Source: JBHELB01 sp041859045
GTDB lineage: Bacteria > Hydrogenedentota > Hydrogenedentia > Hydrogenedentales > SLHB01
Direction of reading: 5' to 3'
Assembly: GCA_041859045.1 (NCBI GenBank)
Contig: JBHELB010000050.1
Span: 1-13,693 of the forward strand
Length of the DNA: 13,693 bases
In this document: one piece after another, positions 13,447 through 13,693 of the stretch
Layout: every line of letters starts with the position of its first letter
Position numbering within the stretch: the first letter of the stretch is position 1
Notes under the pieces: generated by a model
Seen by the model: only the letters and a program-made list of their open reading frames with translations
Told to the model about the DNA's origin: nothing
Databases searched by the model: none
Position numbers and translations under genes: made by a program

Positions 13447-13693
13447 TTGGCCGAGGCGCTATTAAAGACCGACAACCTCATCAAGACCTTCGCGAAGCGG
13501 ACGGTCGTCAACGGTATTTCGATCGAACTCCACCCCGGCGAGATCGTCGGCCTGCTCGGCCCCAACGGCGCGGGCAAGACGACCACGTTCCGCATGGTTG
13601 TCGGTTTGCTTCGCCCTAACCAGGGGCAGGTCTTCTTCAGCGGCAACGACGTCACCCGCCTCGCCATGTACCGCCGCGCGCAGGAAGGGATGG
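13447..13693 (+). CDS. lptB: LptB-like LPS-export ABC ATPase, N-terminal fragment (runs off the right edge)
   Basis: Eighty-two residues are visible, starting from a TTG: MAEALLKTDNLIKTFAKRTV and onward. Walker A is GPNGAGKTTT (38-47) inside the block GEIVGLLGPNGAGKTT, and FRMVVGLLRPNQG follows. This N-terminus is typical of LptB. The TTG is chosen because GAAAGGGA sits about 8 bases upstream and no ATG or GTG exists in this frame nearby; the ATG at 13440 is in another frame. The left edge of the window also carries an LptB end on the same strand. The fragments do not overlap: about 108 residues between them are unseen, so the two cannot be compared. Confidence 0.85.
   Translation, partial: MAEALLKTDNLIKTFAKRTVVNGISIELHPGEIVGLLGPNGAGKTTTFRMVVGLLRPNQGQVFFSGNDVTRLAMYRRAQEGM

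Overview
The window looks like a chromosomal piece of a free-living, diderm (LPS-bearing), moderately GC-rich bacterium with a polysaccharide-degrading lifestyle. Diderm status rests on LptB-type genes at both edges. The glycan lifestyle rests on a set of secreted proteins: a GH43-like glycosidase, a BNR-repeat protein, a PHP metallohydrolase and a heparinase II/III-type lyase. Such proteins are common in Planctomycetes, Verrucomicrobia, Lentisphaerae and Hydrogenedentes-like lineages. I cannot fix the phylum from the sequence alone.

Layout. Bases 2-178 are the 3' end of an LptB-family ABC ATPase. A convergent GH43-like gene follows (328-1263, minus). Next is a minus-strand operon read from 4464 down to 1513: a YtrA-subfamily GntR regulator, an ABC ATPase and a ~14-TM permease. 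It has a clear sigma70 promoter, and an inverted repeat overlapping the -10 suggests autoregulation. From 4600 to about 7994 lies a decayed tandem array of a small secreted HEAT-like protein. It holds one intact gene (4879-5610), an upstream 3' remnant, a copy split into head and tail with a BNR-repeat gene (5852-7273, minus) between them, and a third leader with no gene behind it. A ~97-bp MITE-like palindromic element sits between two array units and is flanked by CTAG on both sides. The intact copy-1/copy-2 junction shows the uninterrupted site. Then come a PHP metallohydrolase (8044-9276, minus) behind a perfect consensus TTGACA-17-TATAAT promoter, and a heparinase II/III-type lyase (9536-11593, minus). 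The right end is ordinary: a DUF2400/TIGR02757 protein and a 2-Cys peroxiredoxin (plus strand, probably co-transcribed), a strong hairpin, and the 5' end of an LptB-family gene.

How they work together. The four secreted glycan-related proteins are all on the minus strand but separated, and at least the PHP gene has its own promoter. They form a loose neighbourhood of extracellular carbohydrate catabolism; no SusCD pair or sulfatase is present here. The YtrA-like ABC operon is a separate stress or efflux module.

The most unusual structures are the decayed HEAT array, the MITE with a visible empty site, a long quasi-palindrome exactly where the third leader ends, a 58-bp inverted repeat pair 12 kb apart, and the LptB fragments at both edges. 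I do not see a convincing new defence or mobile system.
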